Below are positions 55,292 through 63,422 of a DNA stretch of 64,000 bases, piece by piece. Where the stretch lies: the NCBI GenBank assembly GCA_002753515.1, contig PEAK01000014.1, positions 1 through 64,000 of the forward strand. Direction: 5' to 3'. The stretch is from Magnetococcales bacterium (lineage in GTDB: Bacteria > Pseudomonadota > Magnetococcia > Magnetococcales > UBA8363). Position numbers and translations under genes: made by a program. The notes under the pieces were generated by a model, which was given only the letters and a program-made list of their open reading frames with translations, did no database searches and had not been told where the DNA came from. The number at the start of each line of letters is the position of its first letter. Positions within the stretch are counted from its first letter, which is position 1.

Positions 55292-55935
55292 ATCCCGATC
55301 CCTTCCAACTCTATCAACACTTGTATGATCGTTATGGTCCGCAACATTGGTGGCCAGCACGCACCCAAGTGGAGATGATGATCGGGGCGGTTTTGGTGCA
55401 AAACACCGCCTGGACACAAACGACCAAGGCGTTACGCCAATTGGAGGATCAGGGGCTCCTGGATTTTCGCGCCATCCTCGATACCCCGGACGAACGTTTA
55501 TGGGACATCATCCGTCCCGCCGGCTATTTTCGGGTCAAGACCAAACGCCTGAAAGCTTTGGCCGCGTTCATGGCATCCTTTGATACCCTCGAATCCTGCA
55601 TCCACCCCGACAACCAACACTTACGTCAAGAATTACTCACCATATACGGTATCGGCAAAGAGACCGCCGATTCCATCGTCTGCTACGCCGCCCAGCAACC
55701 CATTTTTGTGGTGGATGCCTATACCAAACGATTGTTTTTGCGATTGGACTGGATCCATGCCAAAACCGACTATGACGCCATGCAGGCACTGGTCCACGCA
55801 TCCCTTCCGAAAAATACCGATACCCTGGGGGAATTTCACGCCTTGATCGTCCGGCACGCCAAAGAACACTGCCTGAAGCGCCCCCGATGTCAGGGGTGCC
55901 CCGTCACCTATTGCTCGTGGGTGGCATCCCCTTAA
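55288..55935 (+). CDS. HhH-GPD DNA glycosylase with iron-sulfur cluster (endonuclease III-like)
   Basis: This 215-residue base-excision-repair protein has the helix-hairpin-helix IYGIGKETADSIVCYA, the catalytic aspartate in FVVDAYTKRLF and a four-cysteine cluster (CLKRPRCQGCPVTYC) near the C-terminus. The residue equivalent to the catalytic lysine of endonuclease III (GVGRKTA) is Glu here (GIGKETA). A monofunctional glycosylase, for example acting on alkylated purines like MagIII, is therefore more likely than a lyase-active Nth. It is translationally coupled to rluB through an ATGA overlap. Confidence 0.85.
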   Translation: MNPDPFQLYQHLYDRYGPQHWWPARTQVEMMIGAVLVQNTAWTQTTKALRQLEDQGLLDFRAILDTPDERLWDIIRPAGYFRVKTKRLKALAAFMASFDTLESCIHPDNQHLRQELLTIYGIGKETADSIVCYAAQQPIFVVDAYTKRLFLRLDWIHAKTDYDAMQALVHASLPKNTDTLGEFHALIVRHAKEHCLKRPRCQGCPVTYCSWVASP

Positions 55936-55936
55936 T

Positions 55937-55959
55937 AAAAATAACTAAAAGGTTATTTT
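55937..55959 (+). terminator. AT-rich hairpin after the glycosylase gene
   Basis: AAAATAAC (55937-55944) pairs with GTTATTTT (55952-55959), with T-rich sequence following. It lies between convergent genes and could terminate the trpS-rluB-glycosylase operon. The stem is weak. Confidence 0.4.
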
Positions 55960-56009
55960 TCATTATTTTTTATATTATCACGAAACCTCAATACGTTCCT
56001 GCAACAACG

Positions 56010-56354
56010 TCATGCCATGGATTCCAGGTCGGTAGGGTAGATGATCTGGCCCTCGCGACGAGCGATTTCGATGATGCCTGCCGTTTCGTCTTCCTGCCAC
56101 TGCCGAGATCCGATCGCAACCGGTTCAATACGAATATCGGCATCCAGGGTGGCAATCCAGATACGATCAACATCCTCACTCTGTTTGGGGAGATCGAACA
56201 AGGGAGAGACGATCATCACATCGATATCGCTCCATTCGGTCTCCTGGCCCCTGGCATAAGAACCATAGAGTACGGCAAAATCTACAGGAATGCCCTTTTG
56301 GCGCACGACATCAAGATAGTGTTGGACAGTTTCTACAATTAATCGCGCAGCCAC
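56010..56354 (-). CDS. Minimal nucleotidyltransferase (MNT-like) domain protein
   Basis: This 114-residue protein of the polymerase-beta nucleotidyltransferase superfamily has the signature GSYARGQETEWSDIDVMIV with Gly31-Ser32 and metal ligands Asp43 and Asp45. Small MNT proteins often act as the antitoxin in HEPN/MNT pairs, AMPylating the toxin. No HEPN gene is adjacent. Instead the gene begins with GTG 56354 inside the last codons of an AAA+ ATPase gene (16-base overlap), so the two are likely cotranscribed. The combination may form an unrecognised module, or the MNT may be a leftover. Confidence 0.8.
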   Translation of the reverse strand: MAARLIVETVQHYLDVVRQKGIPVDFAVLYGSYARGQETEWSDIDVMIVSPLFDLPKQSEDVDRIWIATLDADIRIEPVAIGSRQWQEDETAGIIEIARREGQIIYPTDLESMA

Positions 56355-57300
56355 TTCTGGGCTAACCTTTCCGTGACAATCCGTTTTAAATTACCAACGG
56401 GCGAAGATAATATGTAACGCCTTTGGATATCAAGCGCAAACTGTTCCAACTCAGCATAACTCAATCCTGCCAGTTTTTTTGCAAGCGTTCCAGAGGAATA
56501 ACCAAATGTTTGGTCAAACCGCTTCTCGAAACGCTGCAACCATTCTTCAGCCTGAATCCGAGTCGGTCGATCCAGTAGCAAACGAATCTGGAAGCGACGC
56601 CAAACAGCACGATCCAAAAGTTCGGGATGATTGGTAGCCGTCACGACAACCACATAACTGGGCAGGGAATCAACCTGGAGCAAGAGGGAACTGACAACCC
56701 GCTTGATTTCACCTGTCTCGTGTACATCACCACGTTCCTTGCCGAGAACGTCAAATTCGTCCAAAAACAGCACGCAACGCTGGGTTCTGACGTATTCAAA
56801 GAGCTTGGATAAACGGGACGATGTCTCTCCAAGAAAGCTGGTGATCACCGCATCATACCGGACAACCAACAAGGGGACCGACAATTCGTAAGCCAAGGCC
56901 TCTGCCAGCGATGTTTTGCCATTGCTGGGCGGCCCCACCAACAGCACACGATGCCTTGGCTCCAGATTGACCGCAACAGGTCTGCACGGTGATGCTCTTC
57001 GATCAACTCCCGGCAGGCGGTCATGGCGGTTTCGGAAAGGATCAGGTCACCAAGGGAACGGTTTGGTATTGTTTCGATCAAAAAGTCACTTGCCATGCCA
57101 CTCCGACGCAAAGAGTGATTCACACCCTCTGGATTGCCGCCCTGGCCATTCACCAAATGTGCGGCAAGACGATCCGCCAGGACATGGTGTTGTTTGGCGC
57201 GCTCCTCACTGACCATCGCCTCCAACGCCTTGCGAAACAAAGCGTGGTCACCACGGGCACCAGAACGTACCAATTCCAGCAACAAATCTGCACGCGACAT
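56339..57300 (-). pseudogene. AAA+ ATPase gene broken by a one-base frameshift (IetA-like)
   Basis: An N-terminal helical domain (MSRADLLLELVRSGARGDHALF to IEEHHRADLLRS) is read in one frame from ATG 57300, with GGAG eight bases upstream. The AAA+ core (LEPRHRVLLVGPPSNGKTS, VLFLDEFDVLGKERG, VTATNHPELLDRAVWRRF) is in another frame. The junction is near 56966-56969, where a single missing base in CGGTCA-AT-CTGGAG would restore a 320-residue protein. Intact relatives, as I recall them, pair with S8 serine proteases in defence-associated operons (IetAS type). Here no protease follows; an MNT gene does. Sequencing error or programmed frameshifting cannot be excluded. Confidence 0.75.
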
Positions 57301-57596
57301 GTTACAAACTCCGGATCCAGGAAATCTCTCCCGTGCTACTTCCTTGATCGCACTCTTCAATCAGATCCCGTCAGATTGACAAATTCAATTTTTGCCTTTG
57401 GATGGCATAGCGACAAAGGGTTGCAACGTTTATCCCCCCATGCATCACATGGGTACCAGACATCTGTTGGCTATTTTAGTTCCAATAATTCTTCCTGTGA
57501 AATATAGAAGTTTTATCGTTGCCACCAAGCATCTTTCTGCCAGGGGACGAAAGGCATGGTTCATTTCGGAAAGCAAACAACCCATTTGAAAAATTG

Positions 57597-58271
57597 CTAA
57601 TGAACCCCAGCTACCCAAAAGAAAAAGGTGAGGACCCATTGCATTGGGGACAGCAACAAGGTACCCAAATTTCCGGTGAAGGCCAAAACCAGGATGATCG
57701 GCAGGCCCAACTTTTCCAGGCTGGCCACTTTTTTATTCAGGGGGTAAGGGAGAATGGCCGTGAGTACCCGCCCACCATCCAGGGGGGGAAGCGGAATCAT
57801 GTTGAATACCGCCAGAACAACATTCATTTGGATAGCGGCCATCAACATGGAAGCCACGGCATCCACCATGAACATAGGTAGGTAGAATACCAAGCGAAAC
57901 ACGGCGGCACACAGTAACGCCAATAACAGGTTCATGATGGGACCCGCAATGGCGACCGACAACAGGGCCAGACGGAAAGAATTGGCGGGAAAATTTCGCG
58001 GATCAATGGGCACCGGTTTGGCACCACCAAAGGCGATGGGATGCCCCATGGTCGCCATGGCGGTCACCAGCATGCCGATGGGAATGGCAATGCTCCAGAT
58101 GGGATCGATGTGGGGCAAAGGATTCAGGGTCAAACGACCGAACAACGCCGGGGTGGGATCACCAAAACGGGTCGCAGCAAAACCATGAGCCCATTCATGG
58201 AGCGTGACCGCAAAGACGATCCCTGGTGCCCAGGTAATGATCCCGGTGATGATCTCATGGGTGGCCATCAT
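57597..58271 (-). CDS. Site-2-protease-family (M50) membrane metalloprotease
   Basis: This 224-residue integral membrane protease has HExxH zinc ligands in VTLHEWAHGFAATRFGD and the third ligand in NMIPLPPLDGGRVL. About five to six transmembrane segments match the short bacterial YwhC/Rip3-like group. It probably cleaves a membrane-anchored regulator or remnant peptide, but the substrate is unknown. The start ATG overlaps the lolD stop, placing it at the end of the prfB-lysS-lolC-lolD operon. In many genomes this gene precedes trpS; here the two are separated and inverted. The 296 bases upstream of the AAA+ gene show nothing I can support. Confidence 0.88.
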   Translation of the reverse strand: MMATHEIITGIITWAPGIVFAVTLHEWAHGFAATRFGDPTPALFGRLTLNPLPHIDPIWSIAIPIGMLVTAMATMGHPIAFGGAKPVPIDPRNFPANSFRLALLSVAIAGPIMNLLLALLCAAVFRLVFYLPMFMVDAVASMLMAAIQMNVVLAVFNMIPLPPLDGGRVLTAILPYPLNKKVASLEKLGLPIILVLAFTGNLGTLLLSPMQWVLTFFFWVAGVH

Positions 58272-59014
58272 GGGCGCGGCTCCGCAACCTTGAAATCGTT
58301 GGCAACGTGACTGTTTGCCGCAATAGGCTGATGCATTCCCATGAGTGTACCATTTTCCAGGAAAAAACAACGGTCTGATTGTTCGGCCAACTCGCTATTG
58401 TGGGTCACCATGAGGCAGGTGAGTTGCAGAGTCTTGTTCAAATTTTTAAGAAGACTGAATATTTGCCCTGCGGTTTCCCGATCCAGATTGCCGGTGGGTT
58501 CGTCGGCCAAGAGCAAGGCGGGTTCGGTAACAATGGCACGAGCAATGGCTACCCGTTGTTGTTCCCCCCCCGACAACTGACCCGGGCGATGATGCAACCG
58601 GTGTCCCAATCCCACCTGGGTCAAAGCCGCTTCCCCCCTGGCGATGGCTTCCTTGCGTGACATGCGGCCAATCAGCAGGGGCATGGCAACGTTTTCACTG
58701 GCGGAGAATTCGGGCAACAAACGATGAAATTGATAAATAAAACCTACTCTTTTGTTGCGATGCCTGGCCAAATCCCTGGCATTCAAGGAAAACACCTCCA
58801 CTCCACCCAGAAGCACCTTGCCCGTTGTCGGTCGATCCAGTGAACCCAGGATTTGGATCAGGGTACTCTTGCCCGAACCCGATACCCCCAACAAAGAAGC
58901 CATTTCTCCAGGGAAAAGGGACAAATCCACGCCTTTAAGAACTTCGGTTTTTTGCGATCCGCTGCCAAAGCTCTTGGTGATACCCACGGCTTGCAGGAGT
59001 GGTGTTTCATTCAT
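58268..59014 (-). CDS. lolD: Lipoprotein-releasing ABC transporter ATPase
   Basis: LolD powers extraction of outer-membrane lipoproteins from the inner membrane for hand-over to LolA. The 248-residue ATPase has Walker A GVSGSGKST, the Q loop IYQFHRLLPEFSA typical of the LolD/MacB group, signature LSGGEQQRVAIARA, Walker B ALLLADEPTGNLD and the H loop VTHN. The start (59014) overlaps the lolC stop by eight bases, and the upstream in-frame extension lies within lolC and is rejected. Confidence 0.94.
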   Translation of the reverse strand: MNETPLLQAVGITKSFGSGSQKTEVLKGVDLSLFPGEMASLLGVSGSGKSTLIQILGSLDRPTTGKVLLGGVEVFSLNARDLARHRNKRVGFIYQFHRLLPEFSASENVAMPLLIGRMSRKEAIARGEAALTQVGLGHRLHHRPGQLSGGEQQRVAIARAIVTEPALLLADEPTGNLDRETAGQIFSLLKNLNKTLQLTCLMVTHNSELAEQSDRCFFLENGTLMGMHQPIAANSHVANDFKVAEPRP

Positions 59015-60254
59015 AACGTAACGACTCCACCGGATCAACACCCGCAGCCCGCCAAGCGGGATAGATTGCGGCACACAGGCTGATGACCAAACTGATCCCG
59101 ACAATCCAGCCAACATCACTCCAGAGTACCACCGAAGGGAGATGATCGATATAATAGACATCTCCATGGAGAATTTTAACGGAAAACCAGTCCTCGATCT
59201 GGCTCAGGGCGGCTTCCAGATTAAATGCCAGAAGCAGGCCCAATCCCAAGCCCGACAAGGTACCGGTGATGCCGATGACGCCACCGTTGATCAAAAAGAT
59301 GGCGATGATACCGGATGAGGTGGCCCCCATGGTTTTCAGGATGGCTATTTCCTTGCCCTTTTCCATGACTACCATGATCAGCGACGAGATGATGTTGAAA
59401 GCGGCCACCACCACTACCAAAAACAGGATGGTGAACATGGTCGCCTTTTCAATCTGCAAGGCTTTGAAGAAGTGGCGATTCATCTGCATCCAATCCTGGA
59501 CGCTGTACGTGGGACCCAGTGTTTGGGCAAGATCTTGTCCCACGGCAAATGCAAAATCAGGTGCCGGAGTGATCATGTCGATGCCACTGACCTCATCTTC
59601 ATGCAAGCGCAACAACGTCTGGGCATCGGCAAAATGGATGTAGGACAGGGCGGAATCGTATTCATACATGCCGGAGTCGAAAATCCCCACCACCTTGAAA
59701 CGTTTCATTCTCGGCAAGGTACCCATGGCGGTCACATTACCGGCCGAGGTCAGGACAGCCACATGGTCACCCAATTCAACGCCCAGGTTCAAGGCCAGAT
59801 TTTTACCGAGAATGATGCCGAAGGAAGAGAGATCCCCCAAGGTTCCCTGGGTCAAATTTCTTTGCAGGGCAGAAACATCTTTCTCCAGATTGGGATCGAT
59901 ACCTCGCAAAGCGGAGCCCACCGAATTTCTCGCCCCTTGGAGCATCGCCTGGCTGGAAATGAACGGAGCGGCATGGATGACCTGGGGATGCTTGCGAATT
60001 TTATCCAACAAACGGGCGTAGTTGGTGATGACGCCGGTATGGGAACGAACATTGATATGCCCCGTCACTCCGAGGATTTGTTTTTGCAATTCGGCACGAA
60101 AACCGGTCATGACGGCCAGAACGACGATCAAAGCGGCCACCCCCAGGGCAATGCCCCCCATGGAAAGAAAGGTGATCACCGAAATGAAGTGTTGCGACCT
60201 CTTGGCCCGCAGATAGCGGAGTCCGATGAACCATTCGTAGCGCTGTACCAGCAT
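59007..60254 (-). CDS. lolC: Lipoprotein-releasing ABC transporter permease LolC/LolE
   Basis: This 415-residue inner-membrane permease begins YEWFIGLRYLRAKR, the family N-terminal amphipathic helix. The first transmembrane segment follows (SMGGIALGVAALIVVLAVMTGF), then a periplasmic domain, and three C-terminal spans with KGKEIAILKTMGATSSGI. It ends AIYPAWRAAGVDPVESLRYE, a strongly conserved tail. Only one permease gene is present, so a homodimeric LolCE-like or LolF-type arrangement is possible. It starts 13 bases after lysS. Confidence 0.93.
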   Translation of the reverse strand: MLVQRYEWFIGLRYLRAKRSQHFISVITFLSMGGIALGVAALIVVLAVMTGFRAELQKQILGVTGHINVRSHTGVITNYARLLDKIRKHPQVIHAAPFISSQAMLQGARNSVGSALRGIDPNLEKDVSALQRNLTQGTLGDLSSFGIILGKNLALNLGVELGDHVAVLTSAGNVTAMGTLPRMKRFKVVGIFDSGMYEYDSALSYIHFADAQTLLRLHEDEVSGIDMITPAPDFAFAVGQDLAQTLGPTYSVQDWMQMNRHFFKALQIEKATMFTILFLVVVVAAFNIISSLIMVVMEKGKEIAILKTMGATSSGIIAIFLINGGVIGITGTLSGLGLGLLLAFNLEAALSQIEDWFSVKILHGDVYYIDHLPSVVLWSDVGWIVGISLVISLCAAIYPAWRAAGVDPVESLRYE

Positions 60255-60267
60255 GGTCAATGATCCT

Positions 60268-61755
60268 TCAATCCCTGGAGCGCATCTGCGGAAACAGGAT
60301 GACATCGCGAATGGCCGAGGAGTTGGTCAACAACATCACCAAACGATCAATGCCAATTCCCGCGCCACCCGTGGGGGGCATGCCGTACTCCAACGCCCGG
60401 ATATAATCGTCGTCAAAATGCATGGCCTCCAGATTACCCGCATTTTTCGCCTGCATCTGCGCGTGAAAACGCTCCGCCTGATCCTGGGGATCATTCAATT
60501 CCGAAAACGCATTGGCGATTTCCCAGCCGCCAATGAACAGTTCAAACCGATCGGCAATCTCAGGATTGGTCGTCGAGCGCCGCGACAAGGGGGATACCGA
60601 AATGGGATAGTCCTTGATAAACGTGGGTTGAATCAATTTTTCTTCCACCAGTGTTTCAAACAATTCCAGGAGCAATGCCCCATCATCCCACTCCGGCTTG
60701 ACTTCCATGCCATGTTTGGCCGCCAAGGCTGCGAGACCCTGACGATCCAACGTTTCCGCCAGGGTCGCACCCGCATGACGCACCAGGGCCTCCTGCAACG
60801 TTAATCGCGACCAGGGCGGGGTGAAATCGATTCTTACCCCCTGATGTTCCACAACCAACCGCCCTTCGTTGACATGTTGAACCACCTGAACAACCAGGTG
60901 TTCAACAAAGGCCATCAATTCGTGATAATCCGTGAACGCCTGATAAAATTCCATCATGGTGAATTCAGGATTATGCCGCGTGGACAAGCCTTCGTTTCTA
61001 AAGTTGCGATTAATTTCAAATACTTTTTCAAAACCACCGACGATCAATCGTTTCAGATACAGTTCGGGGGCGATGCGCAAATAGAGTTCCCGATCCAGGG
61101 CATTGTGATGGGTTACGAACGGTCGTGCCACCGCACCACCCGGTATGGGATGCATCATGGGTGTTTCCACTTCCAGGAAGCCATTTTCTTCCATGGTGGC
61201 GCGGATGCGGCCGACGATTTTCGAGCGGGTTTGAAACAGGGTGCGTACCTCGGGATTGACAATCAGATCCAGATAACGCTGGCGATAGCGGGTTTCGATG
61301 TCTTCCAGGCCGTGCCATTTTTCCGGGAGGGGTCGCAAGGCTTTGGCCAGGAGGCAAAACCGTTGCACCCGCACGGTCAGTTCCCCGGTTTTGGTGCGGA
61401 ACAAAAATCCTTCCACGCCGATCCAGTCGCCCACATCCAGTTTTTTAAACACGGTATTGTAAATGTCTGCCCCGACTTCATCGCGTTGTACAGCCACCTG
61501 CATGGAAGATGTGGCATCGCGCAACGTGGCAAAAGTGAGTTTGCCAAAGCTGCGCAACAACATGATCCGCCCGGCAACGCGCACGGAAACGGTTGCCAGA
61601 ATGGCTTCATCCTGTTGATTCCCATGGGTATCAAGCAATTGGGCCAACGATTGTTGTGGGCGGAAATCGTTGGGATAGGCGGAAACGCCCGCCTGGACGA
61701 TAGCGGCCAGTTTTTCCTTCCTGACGACCACCTGGGAATTTTCTTCTTTGGACAT
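60268..61755 (-). CDS. lysS: Lysyl-tRNA synthetase, class II
   Basis: This 495-residue class II synthetase charges tRNA-Lys. The N-terminal OB fold contains VRVAGRIMLLRSFGKLTFATLRD. The catalytic domain has motif 1, motif 2 (FRNEGLSTRHNPEFTMMEFYQ) and motif 3 (GAGIGIDRLVMLLTN). ATG 61755 has AAGGG upstream and is preferred to a start five codons earlier. It lies between prfB and lolC in one operon, the common prfB-lysS pairing. Confidence 0.97.
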   Translation of the reverse strand: MSKEENSQVVVRKEKLAAIVQAGVSAYPNDFRPQQSLAQLLDTHGNQQDEAILATVSVRVAGRIMLLRSFGKLTFATLRDATSSMQVAVQRDEVGADIYNTVFKKLDVGDWIGVEGFLFRTKTGELTVRVQRFCLLAKALRPLPEKWHGLEDIETRYRQRYLDLIVNPEVRTLFQTRSKIVGRIRATMEENGFLEVETPMMHPIPGGAVARPFVTHHNALDRELYLRIAPELYLKRLIVGGFEKVFEINRNFRNEGLSTRHNPEFTMMEFYQAFTDYHELMAFVEHLVVQVVQHVNEGRLVVEHQGVRIDFTPPWSRLTLQEALVRHAGATLAETLDRQGLAALAAKHGMEVKPEWDDGALLLELFETLVEEKLIQPTFIKDYPISVSPLSRRSTTNPEIADRFELFIGGWEIANAFSELNDPQDQAERFHAQMQAKNAGNLEAMHFDDDYIRALEYGMPPTGGAGIGIDRLVMLLTNSSAIRDVILFPQMRSRD

Positions 61756-61804
61756 GGAACCCTTTCTCAAACCTTAAAAATAGGGACAAAACAACAATCT
61801 GGCA

Positions 61805-62906
61805 TCAACCGGAAATTCTTTGGGCCAGGGCGGCGCGGATAAAATCATCCAGGCTGCCATCCAGGACGGCATCGGCATTACTTTTTTCCAGGTTGGTACG
61901 CAAATCTTTGACCATGCGGTAAGGATGCAGGACATAGGAACGAATCTGGTGACCCCAGCCGATATCGCTTTTGGCATCGTTGATGGCCTGGGCCTGGGCC
62001 TGACGTTTGTCCAACTCCAGTTGATAGAGCCTGGCCCGCAACATTTTCATGGCCTCATCCTTGTTACGGTGTTGCGAGCGTCCATTTTGGCATTGCACGA
62101 CGATGCCCGTGGGATAGTGGGTGATGCGAATGGCGGAGCTGGTTTTGTTGACATGCTGTCCTCCCGCACCCGAGGCGCGAAAGGTGTCGATGCGCATATC
62201 CTTATCCTGGAGATCGACGACAATGGAATCATCGACTTCGGGATATACGTAAACCGAGCTGAACGATGTATGACGCCGGGCTGCGGAATCAAAAGGGCTG
62301 ATGCGCACCAGGCGATGCACCCCCCCTTCGGTTTTAAGATAGCCGTAGGCGAACTCGCCCTCAATGCGGACGCTCACCGATTTGCAACCTGCCTCGTCAC
62401 CCGCTTGATAATCTTGAATTTCGGTCTTATAGCCATGGGTTTCGCACCAACGCAGATACATGCGCAGCAACATTTCCGCCCAATCCTGGGATTCCGTTCC
62501 GCCAGCCCCCGGGTGAATCTCCAAAAAGGCGTTGTTGATATCCGCCTCCTCGGAAAGCATGCGTTTGAGTTCCAGATCATCCACCCGTGCCAGCAACTCC
62601 CGGGCAGCCTGGTGAATTTCCTGTTGTACCGTGGTATCCGATTCGGCATAGGCCAGGGAAAACAATTCCCGATTGTCCGCCAATTCCCTTCCCAGACTTT
62701 CCCATTCGCCAATGGTTTTTTCCAGACGGCTTTTCTCCTGCATGAGTATTTTTGCCTGATCCGGCTTGTTCCAAAGTGCCGGATCTTCACTCAATGCCTG
62801 GAGTTCTTCCAACCGTTTCTTACCATTTTCGTAGTCAAAGATGCCCCCTTAGGAGAACCAGTTTCTCCTGGATGGCGTCAAACACCCTGTCTATGTTTTC
62901 TTCCAT
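61805..62906 (-). CDS. prfB: Peptide chain release factor 2, made by programmed +1 frameshift
   Basis: RF2 terminates translation at UAA and UGA. The first 23 codons from ATG 62906 (MEENIDRVFDAIQEKLVLLR...) run to an in-frame UGA. A +1 shift there gives the 366-residue product. The main frame has the codon-recognition motif in VRISPFDSAARRHTSF and the catalytic GGQ in ASGAGGQHVNKTSSA. The frameshift is the classic autoregulatory device: low RF2 favours the shift. Calling the gene from the downstream frame alone would lose the N-terminus. Confidence 0.96.
62835..62849 (-). promoter_or_regulatory. prfB programmed frameshift site
   Basis: On the minus strand an internal Shine-Dalgarno-like AGGGGG (62849-62844) precedes CAT-CTT-TGA-C, with the UGA at 62837-62835. 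Spacing and CTT-TGA-C match the E. coli site, differing only in CAT for TAT. Confidence 0.95.
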
Positions 62907-63109
62907 GGCAATCGTCGTCGGTTGTCTTGAGCCGCGAGGCAGTTTTTAAGGTAAAAACCCATTCACTACCCTACTCTATCATCTTTCCCGGTGCCACGTC
63001 ATCCCACTCTCATTATTTTAATTGCCTTAAGGGGGTATTTAATGCTAACCAACAAAAAAACGGTAACTTGAAGCCGGCCCTTTATAGACCATTTTTGCGG
63101 AGCCCAGCC

Positions 63110-63394
63110 ATGTTGTTCGCCATCATTGGAACGGATGTCCCAAACAGTTACTCCAAGCGACTTTCGGTTCGACCCGCCCATGTGGCGCGTCTGGAAACAT
63201 TGCATCAATCGGGTCGGTTGGTTTTGGCGGGACCGTTTCCCCTGGAGGCGGGTGAAGGATTCAGCGGCAGCCTGATCGTCGCCGACTTTCCCTCTCTGGA
63301 CGAAGCCAAAATATGGGCCAATGCCGACCCTTACGTCCAGACCGGGGTCTACGCCTCGGTCAGCGTCAAACCGTTCAAACAGGTGTTTCCCTGA
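63110..63394 (+). CDS. YciI-like protein
   Basis: This 94-residue protein of the YciI family (dimeric ferredoxin-like fold) begins MLFAIIGTDVPNS, followed by RPAHVARLETLHQSGRLVLAGPF with the conserved His and Arg. It ends with IVADFPSLDEAKIWANADPYVQTGVYASV. Its biochemical role is not established; some relatives are dehydrochlorinase-like. ATG 63110 has GGAG upstream. A much longer open frame extending left into prfB is spurious. It is divergent from prfB and convergent with the GGDEF gene. Confidence 0.88.
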   Translation: MLFAIIGTDVPNSYSKRLSVRPAHVARLETLHQSGRLVLAGPFPLEAGEGFSGSLIVADFPSLDEAKIWANADPYVQTGVYASVSVKPFKQVFP

Positions 63395-63422
63395 TCCTTA
63401 GAAAAAAATCCGGCGTTCGCGT

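Noticed and set aside
61820-63109. A 430-codon open frame on the plus strand antisense to prfB
   Set aside because: It opposes a certain gene and looks like shadow translation. Only its last 94 codons, the YciI-like protein, are real.
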